A stretch of 64,000 nucleotides of DNA from Gaiellasilicea sp963850995 (GTDB lineage: Bacteria; Actinomycetota; Thermoleophilia; Gaiellales; Gaiellaceae). The stretch lies in NCBI GenBank assembly GCA_963850995.1, contig CAWKNQ010000004.1:682001-746000 (forward strand). The letters run 5' to 3'. The notes beneath the pieces were generated by a model, which searched no databases, was not told the origin of the DNA, and saw only the letters and a program-made list of their open reading frames with translations. The translations under genes were made by a program, and so were the position numbers. Below are positions 17,307 through 27,644 of this stretch, in pieces. Each line of letters begins with the position of its first letter. Position 1 is the stretch's first letter.

Positions 17307-19207
17307 GAACCCCCATCAACCGTCATCGGCTGCCGCAGCTCGCGGCCGACCTCCTCATCGTGCTGACGGCCTGGTTCCTGGCCTTCCGGCTCCGCTTCGA
17401 CACCGCGCTGCCGTCCTACTACGAGCGCTACCTCTCCTGGGAGGTCCTCGGCCTCGTCGCCGCGATCAAGCTCTCGGTCTTCGCGCTCTTCGGCTTCTAC
17501 AACCGCTGGTGGCGCTACGTCTCGACGCGAGACATGTGGGGCGCCGCGCGGGGCGTCGTCGCCGCGTCGCTCGTCACCTTCCTCGTCTTCGCCTTCTTCG
17601 ACGTTCACGTCGTCGAGGTGCCGCGGACGGTCTGGGTGATCGACTGCCTGCTCACCCTTGCGCTCGTGGCCGGCTCGCGCATGCTCGCGCGGACGATCCT
17701 CGAGCGCCCGCAGAGCCGGTCGATCGTGGCACGCGGCAAGGAGGTGATCGTCGTCGGGGCGGGGGACGCCGCGCAGCTGATCCTGAGGGAGATGCTGCGC
17801 ACGCCCGCGCTCGGGTACACGCCGATCGGCCTGGTCGACGACGACCCGCGCAAGAAGAACCTGCGCCTGCACGGCGTCCGCGTGCTCGGCACGACCGACG
17901 AGCTCCCGCATCTGCTGCGCGACCGGCGTCCGGACGAGCTTCTGATCGCGATCCCGTCGGCCTCCGGCCGAGTCCGTCAGCGGATCGTCGAAGTCGCCAA
18001 CGCCGAGAGCGTGATCGTCAAGACGCTGCCTGGCCTGCACGAGCTGATCTCCGGCGACCTCGATCTCGCGAACCAGATCCGCCCCGTGCAGGTCGAGGAC
18101 CTGCTCGGCCGCGAGCCGGTGGAGGTCGACGTCGACGCGATCGCCTCCTACGTCTCGGGCAAGACGGTGCTCGTCACCGGCGCCGGCGGCTCGATCGGCT
18201 CGGAGCTCTGCCGCCAGCTCGCTCGGGTGGAGCCGCAGCGGATCGTCCTCGTCGACCAGGCCGAGAGCGCGCTCTACGACATCGAGCGTGAGCTCGTCGA
18301 CGAGCGTGGCTTTCCCGCGTGCGTGCCCGTGCTCGCGGACGTCCGCAACCGCAGGCGGCTCGACCAGGTGCTCGAGCGCTACCGCCCCCAGGTCGTCTTC
18401 CACGCGGCCGCGTACAAGCACGTGCCGCTGATGGAGGCCAACCCGCTCGAGTCCGTCGACAACAACGTCCTCGGCACCCGCATCGTCGCCGACGCGGCGA
18501 TCGCGCACGGCGTCGAGCGCTTCGTCCTCATCTCGACGGACAAGGCCCTCAACCCGCACAGCGTCTACGGGCAGTCGAAGACGCTCTGCGAGTGGATAGT
18601 AGGCTCGCACGGCGAGCGGGACGACGTGCCGACCAAGTTCGTCGCGGTCCGTTTCGGCAACGTGCTCAACTCCGCCGGCAGCGTGATCCCGCTCTTCCGG
18701 CGTCAGATCGAGCGCGGCGGGCCGGTGACGGTCACCGATCCCGAGATGACGCGCTTCTTCATGACCATCCCGGAGGCGGTCGCGCTCGTGATCCAAGCCG
18801 GGGCGATCGGCGGCCGCGGGCGGATCCTCGTGCTCGACATGGGCGAGCCGATCCGGATTCTCGATCTCGCGCGGAACATGATCCGGCTCTCGGGCAAGGA
18901 GCCCGACCGGGACGTCGCGATCTCCTTCATCGGCGCGAGACCGGGCGAGAAGGTCCACGAGGAGCTCTTCGCCCCCGGCGAGACCTGGAAGCCGACGATC
19001 CACCCGAAGATCGTCGCGCTCGACGTCTCGCCGCTCGACCGCGCGTGGCTCGAGGGCAGGCTCGACGAGCTCGGCCGGCTGGTCGAGGCGGGCGACACGC
19101 TGGAGCTCGTCGGCCAGCTCGCCGCGATCGTCCGCGGCCCGCGGGGAGCTGACGAGGCGGAGACGGGCGCCGCGGCGACCGCGACGCCCGCCTCCGAGTC
19201 CGTCTAG
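17303..19207 (+). CDS. membrane nucleotide-sugar 4,6-dehydratase/epimerase (CapD/WbpM-like)
   Basis: 634 residues. N-terminal membrane part of four helices (LPQLAADLLIVLTAWFLAF, VLGLVAAIKLSVFALFGFY, VVAASLVTFLVFAFF, VWVIDCLLTLALVAG), a central Rossmann-like domain beginning KEVIVVGAGDAAQL, then the extended SDR catalytic domain with TVLVTGAGGSIGSELCRQL, FHAAAYKHVPLME, STDKALNPHSVYGQSKTLCE and FGNVLNSAGSVIPLF. The YxxxK pair is present in YGQSK. Such enzymes dehydrate or epimerise UDP-GlcNAc-type sugars at the membrane for O-antigen, capsule or flagellin glycan. Coupled to the upstream aminotransferase, it likely makes a 4-keto-6-deoxy sugar that is then aminated. Confidence 0.94.
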   Translation: MRTPINRHRLPQLAADLLIVLTAWFLAFRLRFDTALPSYYERYLSWEVLGLVAAIKLSVFALFGFYNRWWRYVSTRDMWGAARGVVAASLVTFLVFAFFDVHVVEVPRTVWVIDCLLTLALVAGSRMLARTILERPQSRSIVARGKEVIVVGAGDAAQLILREMLRTPALGYTPIGLVDDDPRKKNLRLHGVRVLGTTDELPHLLRDRRPDELLIAIPSASGRVRQRIVEVANAESVIVKTLPGLHELISGDLDLANQIRPVQVEDLLGREPVEVDVDAIASYVSGKTVLVTGAGGSIGSELCRQLARVEPQRIVLVDQAESALYDIERELVDERGFPACVPVLADVRNRRRLDQVLERYRPQVVFHAAAYKHVPLMEANPLESVDNNVLGTRIVADAAIAHGVERFVLISTDKALNPHSVYGQSKTLCEWIVGSHGERDDVPTKFVAVRFGNVLNSAGSVIPLFRRQIERGGPVTVTDPEMTRFFMTIPEAVALVIQAGAIGGRGRILVLDMGEPIRILDLARNMIRLSGKEPDRDVAISFIGARPGEKVHEELFAPGETWKPTIHPKIVALDVSPLDRAWLEGRLDELGRLVEAGDTLELVGQLAAIVRGPRGADEAETGAAATATPASESV

Positions 19208-19210
19208 GCG

Positions 19211-20875
19211 CTACGCGCCCGGGATCCGCAGCAGGCCGAGCTGGCCGCCGTCACGCTGGTAGGTGAGCGTGCCGCGCACCTCCTCGTCGATCACGAGCGT
19301 CCCGGCCTGGACGTCGACGAGGAACGCGCCGGGCCCGAAGACGCTCGACGCGTCGACGATGCCGCTCGACTCCCAGGCGCCGAGGTTGCCTCTCGGAGCG
19401 GCGTCGACGTCGGTCGGGCCCTCGTCGGCCGACTGGTTGACCCTTGCCACGACGCGCTTCGTCCCCGTCGCGAGGTCGTACTGCCAGATCCGCGCCGTCG
19501 TCGCGGCCGGGTCGGTCGAGCCGAACGGGAACTGCTGGCTCGAGCCAGGGTCCTCCTGGATCAGCAGGCTGTTCCTGGTCGACTCGAGGTTGTCGGGCTG
19601 GTGGATCTCGTCCACGGCCTTGACCGGAGCGTCGTCGCCCTCGATCAGGATCGAGAACGAGAGCACCCTCGTGGGGTCGTTCGGGTCGAGCACGAGCTTC
19701 CAGACACGGCCGTTCGAGGACGTGAACGGGTTGCCGCCGGCGCTGGTCGCGCCGCGGCCGCTGTCCACGACGTAGACGACGTTCTGCATCCCCGGCCGCT
19801 TGTCGTACGCGACGTCCTCTACGCGCGTGAACTGGAAGACGCGTTGCGGTGCCAGCGTGTCGCCCCAGTGCTCGAGCACCCACTGCGGCCCGTCGAGCCC
19901 GAGGTTCGTGACCGGATCGCGCTGCCAGGTGCCGTCGTTCGGCGGCAGCGGGAAGCCCTTGTCGGCCGCCATCAGGTCGGTGCCGTCGGGCGCCTGCCCG
20001 GTCGCGATGTCCTTCGGAACCTTCACGAATTGGCCGGACACGCTCATCCCGGAGCTGATCCCGAAGTCGTAGTAATCGTCGACGCCGTTGGCCACGAACG
20101 CCCAGAGGTCGCCTTGGTCATTCCAGACCGCATCTGAGCTGTCGGCGATGTACGAGTAGAGCTGCGATTGGGCCGGATTGGAGACGAAGGAGTCGTCGCC
20201 CGAGAGCACGACCGGCTTGTCGTAGCCCGGAATCGCGACGCTGTTCTCGTGGTTGTGCCGCCCCATCCCCCAGATCGGCTTGACCTTGCCGGTCCGCTCG
20301 TCGATGGCGACGGCGGCTCCGATCTGCCGGGCCTCGGGTGCTCCGATCACGGCCGGCCAGGCCTCGCCGCTCCGGTTCACCCAGTCAATGCCCTCCTCGT
20401 TCGTGAGCACCAGCGGGCGGTCGAAGCCGTGCTCCTTTGTCGCGAGGAAGTTCGAGCAGAAGCGCTGGAAGTTCATTTCCGACGGGATCGCGTACGAGCC
20501 GCCGAGCACGCCGCCCGACTTCTGGTGCAGCCGCAGCTTGCTGACGAGCGAGTTGGTGAAGTCGTTGAAGCCGACGCCCGTCGAGCCGGTGAACGGGAAC
20601 GGGACCGTGGACGTCTCGTGGTTCACGTAGAGGTCGACGGTGCCCTTGCCGTTGGTGGAGATAGAGATCCCGTCCGGGATCGACTCGAACATATAGCCGT
20701 CGGACAGCGTGTCGCCGACCGTGATGATCGGCTCGTACGACGCGCCGGCGACGGCGGGGTCGATCATCGGCCCCTGGCTCGTCTTGAAGCCGGGGCTGCC
20801 GCTCCTCGCGGCCGTCGACGCGGCGGCTGCCGCGAGGCCGGCTGCGAGCAGGACGATTGCGAAAGCCTTGCGCAT
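19211..20875 (-). CDS. exported PhoX-like (DUF839) phosphatase-family protein
   Basis: 554 residues with an N-terminal signal peptide (KAFAIVLLAAGLAAAAAST). The body is a beta-propeller-like protein of the PhoX/DUF839 type: TVGDTLSDGYMFESIPDG, YVNHETSTV, VLTNEEGIDWV, GMGRHNHENSVAIPG, VLSGDDSF and a run of acidic aspartate loops (GVDDYYDFG). PhoX enzymes are calcium- and iron-dependent alkaline phosphatases; several acidic and NHE-type motifs are seen, but I cannot confirm the full metal site, and some DUF839 proteins are not phosphatases. ATG at 20875 follows AAGGGGG, a good Shine-Dalgarno on the minus strand. It is divergent from the phosphatase/5'-nucleotidase gene, which supports a phosphate-scavenging role. 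Confidence 0.78.
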   Translation of the reverse strand: MRKAFAIVLLAAGLAAAAASTAARSGSPGFKTSQGPMIDPAVAGASYEPIITVGDTLSDGYMFESIPDGISISTNGKGTVDLYVNHETSTVPFPFTGSTGVGFNDFTNSLVSKLRLHQKSGGVLGGSYAIPSEMNFQRFCSNFLATKEHGFDRPLVLTNEEGIDWVNRSGEAWPAVIGAPEARQIGAAVAIDERTGKVKPIWGMGRHNHENSVAIPGYDKPVVLSGDDSFVSNPAQSQLYSYIADSSDAVWNDQGDLWAFVANGVDDYYDFGISSGMSVSGQFVKVPKDIATGQAPDGTDLMAADKGFPLPPNDGTWQRDPVTNLGLDGPQWVLEHWGDTLAPQRVFQFTRVEDVAYDKRPGMQNVVYVVDSGRGATSAGGNPFTSSNGRVWKLVLDPNDPTRVLSFSILIEGDDAPVKAVDEIHQPDNLESTRNSLLIQEDPGSSQQFPFGSTDPAATTARIWQYDLATGTKRVVARVNQSADEGPTDVDAAPRGNLGAWESSGIVDASSVFGPGAFLVDVQAGTLVIDEEVRGTLTYQRDGGQLGLLRIPGA

Positions 20876-21102
20876 GGAATCCCCCTTCTTGCCCCAGTGG
20901 TGGGATTTTGGCGTTGCGATCCTATGCCCCGCGCGCGGAAAGACGAAGCGGGGCGCAGCGCGGCGGATCGCGACGAAGGGCGGGGCTTTGCCGCGGCGCG
21001 GCAACAGGAATAGCATGGTCTCTCGTGGCGCCCGGGGGGACGCCACTCAGGGGAGACATCGAGATTTCGACCATCAAAGCTCCAGTTCCCGGGAGGTACG
21101 GG
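20876..21102. promoter_or_regulatory. divergent control region of two exported phosphatases
   Basis: 227 bases between oppositely oriented exported-protein genes. Seen: Shine-Dalgarno sequences for both genes (complement AAGGGGG near 20881-20888, and GGGAGGT at 21091-21097), and a small GTGGCG/CGCCAC stem (21025-21030 with 21041-21046). I looked for actinobacterial PhoP boxes (GTTCACC-like direct repeats) and saw none. No gene of useful quality fits here; the long open frames are low-complexity shadows. Confidence 0.4.
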
Positions 21103-24100
21103 GTGACAGCATTTGTTCGACTTCGTTCGGTCGCGCTCCTGAGTGCGACCGCAGTCCTGCTCGTTCTCGCGGCTCCTGCGGCGGGTGGGCCGGCAGCAAG
21201 TCTCGCCGGCGCGCGCACGTCGGCAGAGAAGCCGCTCACCGACAAAGCAGTCTTCTTCGCCGCCGACGGCCTTCGTCAAGACCTGGTCGCGAAATACGCC
21301 GCGGAAAAGAGAGGCGGCCCGGTGCCGACGATGGCGGAGTTCCTGAAGAAGGGAACGTCGGCGACAGGCAACGGCCTGCTGACGCAGGCGCCGCCGAACA
21401 CGGGCGCGGGCTGGTACTCGTTGGCCACGGGCGCCTGGCCCGGCGTCCACGGCTCGACGAACAACACGTTCCACATCAACGGCCAGCCGGCGGTCGGGAC
21501 GACCCCCGGGTTCGCGGTCCGCACGGCCGCGTTCGATCCCGGCGTGCTCCAGGCCGAGTCGATCGCCCAGGCGGCCGAGCGAGGCGGGCTCAAGGTCGCC
21601 CAGGTCGAGTGGGCGGGCGGCCGTAACGCGACGACGCAGGGCCCGACGATCGACTTCCGGACGTTCCTCTCCGGCCGCGGCGTGGCCACGAACTTCACCG
21701 GGCAGGCGGGCGACGTCCTCTTCGACGACGTGCCGTTCATCACCGCGTTCGGGCTCCAGTTCGACCACCCGAGCGGGTATGCGGGTCAGGCGCCGTTCCC
21801 CGGCGCGGCTCCGACCCCGGCCACCGGCTGGACCGGGGCGCTGCCGGCGACCTTCAGCCCCGCACGTGAGATGCGCATGCGCGTCCTCGACTTCGGCGTC
21901 GACAAGTACGGGCTGAACGCCTGGATCTTCGACAGCACGAACGACCGCACGACGAACTACGACAAGGTCCTCTTCTCGAGGACGAAGAGCGCAGCGGACT
22001 CCGTCGGCGTCCTGGCCAAGGGCGAGTGGGCGGACGTGAAGGTGACGATCCAGGGCGGCACGCAGAACGGCCTGACCGCCGGCATGCTGATCAGGGTCGA
22101 GGAGCTGACCGCGAACCTGTCGCGCGTCCGGCTGTTCCACACGTCGGTCAGCCGCGCGATCGCGAGCTGGCCGACGTGGCCGGGCGAGGCGGGCTTCACC
22201 GGCGACTTCGCCGAGTTCCTCGCGCAGAAGTTCCCGACCTCGACGGCCGCCGACTTCGCGATCCTCGAGGCCGGCGTCGTCTCGGAGGAGACGTACGTGG
22301 AGCAGGGCCTCTTCTGGAAGACGGCCCACCTGCCGATGCTCGAGTACGTCGTCGAGACGTACCAGCCGGACCTGCTCCTTGCCGGGATGCCGACGACGGA
22401 CGAGTTCCAGCACCAGTTCCTCGGGCTCGTCTCGCCCAAGCTGCCGGGCGGTGCGCCGAACCCCGCGTTCGACGACGTCGACCTGAACCGCGTGCCCGAC
22501 GGGCGCGTCGCCGCTCGCGAGGCGTTCATCCGCACCGCATACGAGGAGGCCGACGAGGTCCTGACGCCGGGCCCGCGAGCTGATGGGCAGGGATCCAGCG
22601 ACATTCGTCGCCTCGGACCACGGCTTCGCGCCGCAGTTCCTCGCAATCGACGCCAGCCAGCCGCTGGTCGAGCTGGGACTGCTCTCGCGTCCGCAGACGT
22701 CGAACTGCCGTCCCGCCACGGGCGAGACGATCGGTAAGGCGAAGGCCTGCTGGGCCGGCGGAGCGCTGCAGGTCTACCTGAACGTCGTGGGCCGCGACCC
22801 GGCCGGCGGCGGCTTCACGCAGGTCGCCGCGGCAGACGTCGCCGCGACGGTCGCGGCGATCAAGGCGAAGTACGCGGGCCTGGTCGACCCGAACGACTGG
22901 ACAGGCGACGGCCGGCCGGAGGGCTGGAAGATGATCGACCGCGTCTTCACGAAGGCCGAGGCGCGGTACATCCCGAACGGCCCGGGCAGCACGACCGACA
23001 TGGCCCATCCGACGCGGACGGGCGACGTGATCGCGTTCTCGTATCCGCCGTACCAGTACGACGCCGAGACTCCCGGCGTGCTGGTCGCGCCGTCGCACTT
23101 CTTCGGCCAGCACGGCTACGTCCCGGACGTCCAGGACCTGTCCGCGAACATCAACATGCGGGCGACCTTCCTGGCCGGTGGCGACGGGATCGCCAAGGGC
23201 GAGGTGACGGCGCGCTCGATCGACCTCGCGCCCACCCTCTCCTTCCTGCTCGGGATCCCCGAGCCGCAGCACAGCCAGGGCACGGTCCTGCTCGACGTGC
23301 TCAGGCGCGGGAATGCGTACAAGCAGATCTCGATCATCGGGCTGAACGACTTCCACGGGCAGCTCGACCAGACGACGCTTCTCGGCGACAACGGGATCGC
23401 ACAGACGGTAGGCGGAGCCCCGTTCCTCGCGACGCTGTTCGACGAGGAGGACGCGGCGCTGCCCGGTGCCAGCCTGCTCCTGGCAGGCGGCGACAACGTC
23501 GGCGCGTCGCCGCCGAACTCGGCGCTGCTGGATGACAGGCCGGCGATCGACGTCGAGAACGCGTGGGGCCTGGACGCGACGTCCTACGGCAACCACGAGT
23601 TCGACTTCGGCCTCCCCCGGCTGCTCGCGCACCAGGAACGGGCGAACTTCCCGTTCCTCGCGACGAACATCGTCGACGCGGTGACCGGGGAGACGCCGCC
23701 GTGGGTGACGCCGTCGGTCGTGTTCGAGGTCGACGGGGTCGAGGTCGGCGTGATCGGCGCCGGGCTCGAGAACACACCGGAGCTCGTCTCCGCCGGTGCG
23801 ACCGCCGGTCTGAGATTCCTCCCCGAGGCGCCAAGGATCGCGGAGGAGTCCGAGCGGCTCCGCGCTCGCGGTGTCCGGGTTCAGGTCGTCGTCATCCACC
23901 AGGGCACCAACACCGGGGTGAATCCGATCGGCAACGCGCCCGGAGCGCCCTGGGTCGGCCCGATCCTCGACATCGCCGACGCGCTCCAGGACACGACGGT
24001 CGACGCCATCGTCGCCGGCCACACCCATCGTGTCTCGAACCTGATGCGGGGGAACATCCTGATCACGGAGGGCATCAACGCCGGGGCGAGCTACTCGGTG

Positions 24101-24877
24101 CTCCAGCTGCTGATCCAGGGCCGCGACGTGGCCTGGGCCGGCGGGGCGACGCGCGTTGCGAAGAACCTCGGCGTCGCTGCCCGCCCGGACGTCAAGGCGA
24201 TCGTGGACGACGCGAACGCCCAGACCGCGGTGCTCCGAAACCAGGTGATCGGCACCCAGTCGATCAACATCCTGCGTGCCCCGACCCGGCTCTTCGAGTC
24301 GGCGATGGGGAACATGGTCGCGGACGCGATGCGCGAGAAGTATCCGGGCATCGACGCGGCATACACCAACTCGGGCGGGCTCAGGCAGGACCTCCTGATC
24401 ACTCCGCCGAGTGCAGGCGAGGCGCCTGGGGAGATCACGTGGGGTGAGATGTTCGCCGTCCTGCCGTTCGGCAACCGGACGACGATCCTCACGCTCACCG
24501 GTGCCAATCTCCAGACGGCCTTCCTGAACGGCTTCACGCCGTTCTGCCAGCCGGGCTTCCCGGGTGGCACGGGCCGGTTCCCGCAGATCTCGGGCCTGAA
24601 GGTGCAGTTCCACTGCGACGGCATCGTCCCGGTCGTGGATGGGATGTGGAAGGCGCCGAACGGCCCAGCGGGGACGCTGACACCGATCGGGCCCGCCGAC
24701 ACCGTCCGGCTCGTGACGAACGACTTCATGTACGGCGGCGGCGACGGCTACACGGTGTTCGCCCAGGGCACGAACGTGCTGCAGCCGGGCGACGACCTGC
24801 TCCAGGTGGCGATCGACTACGTCGACGCGCACTCGCCGGTGGCGCCTGTCGTCGAGGGAAGGATCGTCGGCCCCTAG
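21103..24877 (+). CDS. exported type I phosphodiesterase/alkaline phosphatase fused to 5'-nucleotidase, frameshifted near 22567
   Basis: About 1257 residues when joined. Signal peptide (LRSVALLSATAVLLVLAAPAAGG), then an alkaline-phosphatase-superfamily phosphodiesterase domain: AVFFAADGLRQDL, a nucleophile region APPNTGAGWYSLATGAWPGVHG, MPTTDEFQHQF and VASDHGFAPQ. From about residue 739 a UshA-like 5'-nucleotidase follows: IGLNDFHGQLD, LLAGGDNVGAS, YGNHEFDFG, VAGHTHRVS, then the C-terminal nucleoside-binding domain TNSGGLRQDL and DFMYGGGDGYT. The frame breaks at 22564-22577; dropping one base gives LTRARELMGRDPATFVASDHG, so the insertion is probably an error. GTG at 21103 is preceded by GGGAGGT, 5 bases away. 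It would release phosphate from extracellular nucleotides and phosphodiesters. Confidence 0.85.
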
Positions 24878-24896
24878 CCGACGCGCTCGACTCGGA

Positions 24897-25928
24897 TCAC
24901 GAGGGCCGGCCCGAGAGGGCCGGCCCTCGCGCCGAGAGGAGCAGGTCGAGCAGCAGTCGCGGCTCTCGTCGCGTTCTCGTCTGCGCTGTCACGTCGCGCT
25001 TCTCGAGCCGAAGCGCCTGCGGATCGGTCAGCGGCACCAGCCGGCCCTCCCGGATCAGCGACTCGTCGACCGCGCCGAGTCGGCCCGCGAACGTCGTGTA
25101 GACGCGCGTGCCGAGCGCGACCGCCTCGCGGTTCATCGTCCCCCCGGCCGAGACGACGAGGTCCGCGAGCGCGACGAGGCTCTGCGCGTCGATCGCGTGC
25201 TCGGGCATGTCGAGCGACGGCAGATCGAGCGCTCGGACGGCCTGTCGCTGCTCGTCCGTTCGCGGCAGCACGACCGCGTGGACGGACTCGTCGCGGCCGA
25301 GCCGGTCGAGCACCTGCCCGAAGAGCGGGTTGCCGTGGCGGTGATAGAGCGCCACGTCGGGCGGCGTGCGCACGACGACGAGCACCTTCTCCGGGTCGAT
25401 CCCCTCGAGCACGCTCCGGTCCGGCTCGAAGTCGGCGAGCGAGTACTCCTCCTCGAGCCCCGGGTACTGGACGAGCTTCGGCGGCCGCGCACCGTAGCGC
25501 GCGAGCCGATCAGGCGGGACCGCGTCCGGAAAGACGACGCGGGTCGCAGCGCGCAAGCCGAGGTGGTGCTGCAGCGTCGCGAACTCGTAGTCGTGGGCGG
25601 TCGCGCTCGGGATCCCGAGGCTTCGCGCCGCCAGCGTCAGCTCGTGCGAGCCGTGCGCGAGCGCGAGGTCGAAGGCTCGGGCGGCGGCGAAGCGACGGAG
25701 GGCGGGCAGCCGTCTCGCGAGCGCCCGTGCCTTCCCGACCCGTCCGGCGCCGCCGTGGCCCGGGCCGACGACGTGGTGGCCGATTCCGTGCAGCTCGAGC
25801 AGCTCGAGTGTCTGGGCGTACTCGCGCGCCGTCACGACCACCTCGTGCCCGTCGGCCTCGAGCAGTCGGATCAGCGGACGGAAGAAGAGGACGTGCGGCG
25901 AGTTCGTGACGTCGATCCAGACCTTCAT
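24897..25928 (-). CDS. DUF354 family GT-B-like protein
   Basis: 343 residues, a DUF354 protein related in fold to UDP-GlcNAc 2-epimerases and glycosyltransferases. Seen: KVWIDVTNSPHVLFFRPLI at the N terminus, DLALAHGSHELTLAARSLGIPSATAHDYEFA, PGLEEEYSLADF, VVVRTPPDVALYH, and a nucleotide-binding-like LADLVVSAGGTMNREAVALG. A surface-glycan or glycolipid role is inferred; the substrate is unknown. The ATG at 25928 has TACGCT 8 bases upstream on its strand. It converges on the fused phosphatase gene with a 19-base gap, and a strong hairpin lies in its last codons. Confidence 0.8.
   Translation of the reverse strand: MKVWIDVTNSPHVLFFRPLIRLLEADGHEVVVTAREYAQTLELLELHGIGHHVVGPGHGGAGRVGKARALARRLPALRRFAAARAFDLALAHGSHELTLAARSLGIPSATAHDYEFATLQHHLGLRAATRVVFPDAVPPDRLARYGARPPKLVQYPGLEEEYSLADFEPDRSVLEGIDPEKVLVVVRTPPDVALYHRHGNPLFGQVLDRLGRDESVHAVVLPRTDEQRQAVRALDLPSLDMPEHAIDAQSLVALADLVVSAGGTMNREAVALGTRVYTTFAGRLGAVDESLIREGRLVPLTDPQALRLEKRDVTAQTRTRREPRLLLDLLLSARGPALSGRPS
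24901..24928. terminator. strong hairpin between convergent genes
   Basis: Perfect 10-base stem GAGGGCCGGC / GCCGGCCCTC with an 8-base loop. It lies 23 bases after the 5'-nucleotidase stop and inside the last codons of the minus-strand DUF354 gene. No T-run is present on either side, so it could be an actinobacterial-style L-shaped terminator acting in both directions, or simply a coincidence of GC-rich coding sequence. Confidence 0.5.
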
Positions 25929-25936
25929 CGGTGCGC

Positions 25937-25973
25937 AGCGTATGCCCCGCACGTCGGGCGCGCCGACTACGAT
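25937..25973. promoter_or_regulatory. divergent leaderless -10 elements
   Basis: On the minus strand TACGCT (25937-25942) is 8 bases before the ATG of the DUF354 gene. On the plus strand TACGAT (25968-25973) is 10 bases before the GTG at 25984. No Shine-Dalgarno is seen for either gene in this 55-base divergent gap. Confidence 0.4.
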
Positions 25974-25983
25974 CCGCGGCTCT

Positions 25984-27615
25984 GTGGAACCGCTCTCTCG
26001 TGCGCGCCTGCTGCAGCTTGCGGCTCTGTCGATCGGCGCCGTCCTCGTCCGCCCGCGTGCCGCGCTCGCCCGCGTGCGCGCGCCGTCGCTCGCGAAGGTC
26101 TCGGTCCGAAACGTGGGCAGGCGCTACCGTGGCGACCGCCGCTTCTTCGCCAGCGTCAGCCCGGGTGTCCGTGGACGCGACCGGGCCTCGATCCGCTTCG
26201 CGCTCGACCGCCCCGCGACCGTACGGATCGAGGCGCTGCGCACCGCGCTCCGTCAGCGCACGGTCGTGTGGCAGGTCGAGCAGCCGTTCCCTGCTGGCCG
26301 GAACCGGATCTGGTGGAAGCCCGACCCGAAGCTTCCGGTTGGCTCGTACGTCATGCGGTTGACGGTCGAGGATGACGACGGGAACAGGAAGACGTACGGC
26401 GGACGCCGACCTTCGAAGCCGGCGAGCTCGACGACTCCGGTCGTGCGGGTCCTCGGTGTCGAAGCTGCGTTCGACAAGCGCAGCTACGCCCCGGGCGAGG
26501 TCGCGCAGCTGACGGTCAGCGCCGACTGTGAGCGGCTCGTGCTCCAGTTCCTCGCCTGCGGCACCGAGTCGGAGTACACCGACCGCGTCGACGAGATGCG
26601 CGGGCACCCGATCGGGCCGCCGCTCTCGTACGGGTGGAACGGGAAGCGGACGGCCCCGTACACGATCGCGATCCCGGTCCCCGCGTGGGCGAGCGGCGTG
26701 TACGCGGCGAAGCTGACCACCGACGACGGCCGCATGGGCTTCGCGCCGCTGATCCTCCGTCCTCTGATGCTCGGGACTGCGCGGCAGGCGGTGGTGATGC
26801 CGACGAACACGTGGCAGGCCTACAACTTCGACGACGCGGACGGCGACGGCTGGGGCGACACCTGGTATGCGGGCGGCAACCCGCCCGTCCGACTCGACCG
26901 GCCGTACCGTCAGCGCGGCACGCCGCCGTGGTTCCGCCGCTCGGACGTCCCGTTCCTCAAGTTCGTCCGTCAGACGGGGAAGACGCCCGACTTCCTCGCC
27001 GAGGACGATCTCGAGGCGTTCCCGAGCGGCGACGAGCTGCGCCGGCTCTACGACCTCGTCGTCTTCCCCGGGCACACCGAGTACGTGACCCAGCAGGCGT
27101 ACGACGTCGTGCAACGCTTCCGCGACCTGGGCGGCCGCCTCGTCTTTCTCTCCGCGAACAACTTCTTCTGGAAGGTGGAGAAGAGCGGCCGGTGGATGCG
27201 CCGGATCAAGCTCTGGCGCGAGCTGGGCCGCCCGGAGTCGGCGCTCATGGGCGTGCAGTACCGCGCGAACGACAACGGGTCGAGACAGGGTGTCTACACG
27301 ATCCTGGATACCGACGGTGCGCCGTGGCTCTTCGAGGGGACCGGTCTCGGCAACGGCAGCACCCTGGGCGAAATGGTCGGCGGCTACGGGATCGAGATCG
27401 ACTCGGCCACGCCGTTCTCGCCGCCCGGCACACGAATTCTCGCTCGCATCCCGGACGTCTTCGGTCCGGGCCTGAGCGGCGAGATGACCTACTACGAGAC
27501 GCCCGCCGGCGCACGGGTGTTCTCGGCAGGCGCACTCGACTTCAGCGGCTCGATCACCTTCCAGCCCATCTGGCGGATGATGGAGAACCTCTGGCGCCAC
27601 ATGACCTCGCCGTGA
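25984..27615 (+). CDS. exported N,N-dimethylformamidase beta-subunit-like protein
   Basis: 543 residues from the GTG chosen because TACGAT lies 10 bases upstream; an ATG at 25906 would overlap the divergent gene. N-terminal hydrophobic leader (LLQLAALSIGAVLV) with adjacent arginines, then two beta-rich domains (SIRFALDRPATVRIEAL; VLGVEAAFDKRSYAPGEVAQLTVSA) and a large C-terminal part: NTWQAYNFDDADGDGWG, FPGHTEYVTQQAYDVVQRFRDLGGRLVFLSANNFFWKVE, then EMTYYETPAGARVFSAGALDF. This matches the large-subunit-like fold of dimethylformamidase, including the NTWQAYN region, but the family is broad and true amidase activity on small amides is not shown. Secreted or cell-wall location is inferred from the leader. 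Confidence 0.75.
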   Translation: MEPLSRARLLQLAALSIGAVLVRPRAALARVRAPSLAKVSVRNVGRRYRGDRRFFASVSPGVRGRDRASIRFALDRPATVRIEALRTALRQRTVVWQVEQPFPAGRNRIWWKPDPKLPVGSYVMRLTVEDDDGNRKTYGGRRPSKPASSTTPVVRVLGVEAAFDKRSYAPGEVAQLTVSADCERLVLQFLACGTESEYTDRVDEMRGHPIGPPLSYGWNGKRTAPYTIAIPVPAWASGVYAAKLTTDDGRMGFAPLILRPLMLGTARQAVVMPTNTWQAYNFDDADGDGWGDTWYAGGNPPVRLDRPYRQRGTPPWFRRSDVPFLKFVRQTGKTPDFLAEDDLEAFPSGDELRRLYDLVVFPGHTEYVTQQAYDVVQRFRDLGGRLVFLSANNFFWKVEKSGRWMRRIKLWRELGRPESALMGVQYRANDNGSRQGVYTILDTDGAPWLFEGTGLGNGSTLGEMVGGYGIEIDSATPFSPPGTRILARIPDVFGPGLSGEMTYYETPAGARVFSAGALDFSGSITFQPIWRMMENLWRHMTSP

Positions 27616-27644
27616 GCCGGGAGCGCCGGGCGCGTGCGGCGTCG

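Noticed and set aside
17117..19003. 628-residue open frame on the minus strand opposite the dehydratase/epimerase gene
   Set aside because: Arginine- and aspartate-rich shadow of a well-supported plus-strand gene; no family motif, no start signal. Same for the long antisense frames at 22526-24832 and 25510-27792.
20876..21102. PhoP box between phosphatase genes
   Set aside because: I looked for GTTCACC-like direct repeats and found none.
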